64,000 nt of DNA, from positions 1,792,001 to 1,856,000 of the forward strand of contig NC_013132.1 in the NCBI RefSeq assembly GCF_000024005.1, written 5' to 3'. This stretch comes from Chitinophaga pinensis DSM 2588 (lineage in GTDB: Bacteria; Bacteroidota; Bacteroidia; Chitinophagales; Chitinophagaceae). Positions 62,713 to 64,000 of the stretch are shown piece by piece. A program made the translations under genes and the position numbers. How positions within the stretch are numbered: the stretch's first letter is position 1; the number at the start of each line of letters is the position of its first letter. A model generated the notes under the pieces. That model saw only the letters and a program-made list of their open reading frames with translations, searched no databases and had not been told where the DNA came from.

Positions 62713-63576
62713 TTACAGCTGTTTAATACACTCCTTCAGGCTCTCTCTCCAATGAGGGATTTGAATACCAAAGGTTTCCTTTATTTTCTCCTTGTTCAGC
62801 ACACTATATGCAGGTCTTTTGGCAGCTGTCGGATATTTGTCAGAAGTGATCGGTGCCACCGTGCAGGATGCATTGGTCAGTTCGCGGATCGCGACAGCAA
62901 AATCATACCAGCTGGTTACCCCTTCATTGCTATAGTGGTATACGCCACCATATTCGCCAGGTATATCCCATACTTTGGTCAGCACGGTCAGTACTACTTT
63001 AGCCAGGTCTACTGCATAAGTAGGCGTGCCTGTCTGGTCAAATACGACGTTCAGACTTTCTTTTTCCTGCATCAGCTCACGCATACGTTTTACGAAGTTG
63101 GCGCCGAATTCGGAATACAGCCAGGAAGTACGCAGTACGATCGTAGCAGGGTTGAAGCCGATGGCAGCACCTTCACCACGCAGTTTGGAACTACCGTAAA
63201 TGCTGTTCGGACTGGCGTCATCTGTTTCTACATATGGCACATTCTGCTGGCCGTTGAATACGTAGTCGGTAGAGATGTGTACTAACTGCGTATTGTATTC
63301 AGCACAGATGGTAGCCAGGTTCAGCACTGCTTCAAAGTTCAGTTTGAAGGCGAATTCCTCGTCACTTTCGGCTTTATCCACAGCAGTATATGCTGCGCAG
63401 TTAACACAGGCATGTATTTCCTGCTGTGAGAAAAAATTGCGGACAGCTTCTTCACTGGTGATATCCAGTTCGTTGAAGTCTGTGTATACGAAGTTAAACC
63501 CCGGATAGTCCGCAGTTACTTTTTTAATTGCCTGTCCCAGCTGGCCATTGGCGCCGGTTATCAGAATATTTTTCAT
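62713..63576 (-). CDS. rfbD: dTDP-4-dehydrorhamnose reductase
   Basis: A 287-residue extended SDR: ITGANGQLGQAIKKV at the N-terminus (Rossmann motif), CAAYTAVDKAE, STDYVFNGQQNVPY, the catalytic YGSSKLRGE and the RTSWLYSEFGANFVK segment, all typical of RmlD. It makes dTDP-L-rhamnose, the last step of the pathway, for surface polysaccharide. It follows rfbC and their start and stop overlap by one base (TAATG at 63574-63578). Confidence 0.96.
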   Translation of the reverse strand: MKNILITGANGQLGQAIKKVTADYPGFNFVYTDFNELDITSEEAVRNFFSQQEIHACVNCAAYTAVDKAESDEEFAFKLNFEAVLNLATICAEYNTQLVHISTDYVFNGQQNVPYVETDDASPNSIYGSSKLRGEGAAIGFNPATIVLRTSWLYSEFGANFVKRMRELMQEKESLNVVFDQTGTPTYAVDLAKVVLTVLTKVWDIPGEYGGVYHYSNEGVTSWYDFAVAIRELTNASCTVAPITSDKYPTAAKRPAYSVLNKEKIKETFGIQIPHWRESLKECIKQL

Positions 63577-64000
63577 TACTTATCTGAATTGTAAACAAAG
63601 TTATGCGTGCAGTTTTCAAGCGTCGGTAGTATCACGTCTTTTTCTGATACCAGCGCATCTGTCAGACTAATACCCCAGTCGATGTTCAGGGCAGGATCAT
63701 TGTAAATGATACCACCTTCACTGGCTTTATGATAGAAGTTATCCACCTTGTACATCACTTCTGCGGTCTCACTCAGTACGGAATAGCCGTGGGCAAATCC
63801 TTTCGGTACCAGCAGCTGCTTTTTGTTTTCCGCACTCAGTTCGATGGTGAATACCTTACCGTAGGTTGGAGAGCCCTTGCGGATATCTACTGCTACGTCG
63901 ATAATACGACCTTCCAGGACTCTTACCAGTTTGGTCTGTGCATGTGGCTCCTGCTGGTAATGTAAACCTCTCAGTACGCCATAAGTGGACCTTGCCTGGT
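63576..64000 (-). CDS. rfbC: dTDP-4-dehydrorhamnose 3,5-epimerase, C-terminal part
   Basis: An open frame enters from the right edge and ends at 63576, so the N-terminus is outside the window. The visible 140 residues show YGVLRGLHYQQEPHAQTKLVRV with the RGLHYQ motif of RmlC, then IDVAVDIRKGSPTYGKV, KGFAHGYSVLSETAEVMYKVDNFY, and DPALNIDWG. It is a cupin-fold epimerase acting before RfbD. Its stop overlaps the rfbD start, so the two are translationally coupled. Confidence 0.96.
   Translation of the reverse strand, partial: QARSTYGVLRGLHYQQEPHAQTKLVRVLEGRIIDVAVDIRKGSPTYGKVFTIELSAENKKQLLVPKGFAHGYSVLSETAEVMYKVDNFYHKASEGGIIYNDPALNIDWGISLTDALVSEKDVILPTLENCTHNFVYNSDK

Noticed and set aside
1..64000. 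tRNA, rRNA, CRISPR, insertion sequences, prophage
   Set aside because: I scanned intergenic regions and found no tRNA-like T-loop sequences, spaced identical repeats, transposases or integrases. The heptamer arrays have no unique spacers and so are not CRISPR.

Overview
The window looks like a chromosomal segment of a Bacteroidota bacterium, most probably a Chitinophaga-like member of the Chitinophagaceae. The sequence evidence is: SusC/SusD outer-membrane pairs, a subtilase with a type IX secretion (T9SS) C-terminal sorting domain, a TonB protein with the Bacteroidota N-terminus, weak Shine-Dalgarno signals, promoter-like TTTG-N19..21-TAnnTTTG spacings, and secreted glycosidases for fucose, GlcNAc and galactose/mannose-type glycans. 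I see no tRNA, rRNA, CRISPR array, transposase or phage gene.

Layout. 1-0.7 kb: end of a SusD-like_2 lipoprotein. 0.9-7.8 kb: an atypical SDR, an HGSNAT-like membrane acyltransferase, a LacI regulator, then a secreted GH5-type glycosidase followed by galK and galT; two identical, inverted 13-bp LacI-type operators precede the glycosidase. 8-11.5 kb (minus): a PQQ-type sorbosone dehydrogenase lipoprotein and a TonB-dependent receptor. 12.2-15.9 kb: TonB energy transducer and PEP carboxylase. 16-21.9 kb: a complete urease operon ureABC-EFG-D plus a nickel-permease-like gene. 22-25.8 kb: gnd-zwf-pgl, the oxidative pentose phosphate pathway. 26-35.7 kb: GH29 fucosidase, T9SS subtilase, FMN glutamate synthase-like protein, MscS channel, GH20 hexosaminidase. 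36-39.9 kb: UspA, MprF and an AcvB/VirJ-like lysyl-phosphatidylglycerol hydrolase.

39.9-43.2 kb is different: low coding density, three small regulators (lone HTH, lone LytTR, LuxR with a cut-down receiver), many hairpins, and several arrays of GTTA-type half-sites repeated every 11 bp. The best is a 67-bp dyad of six half-sites centred on 41792. 43.4-48 kb is a SusC/SusD pair. 48-55 kb (mostly minus) holds a siderophore-interacting protein with its AraC regulator, a small unknown gene, a sigma-70-region-2/transmembrane/TPR fusion, a MarR regulator, uxuA, glycerate 2-kinase and a Spy-like protein. 55-64 kb holds two amidohydrolase-like secreted proteins, a flavin-type stress protein, tyrS, a secreted unknown protein, rfbD and part of rfbC.

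The main unexplained structures are: (1) the helically phased GTTA arrays around the lone LytTR gene; (2) four copies of a paired, inverted heptamer-repeat element, (GAATTAG)n ... (CTAATTC)n, each lying at the 3' end of genes, three of them enclosing a terminator; (3) a 23-bp inverted repeat built from TATAGTCnGACTATA dyads between convergent genes; (4) the sigma2-TM-TPR fusion protein.
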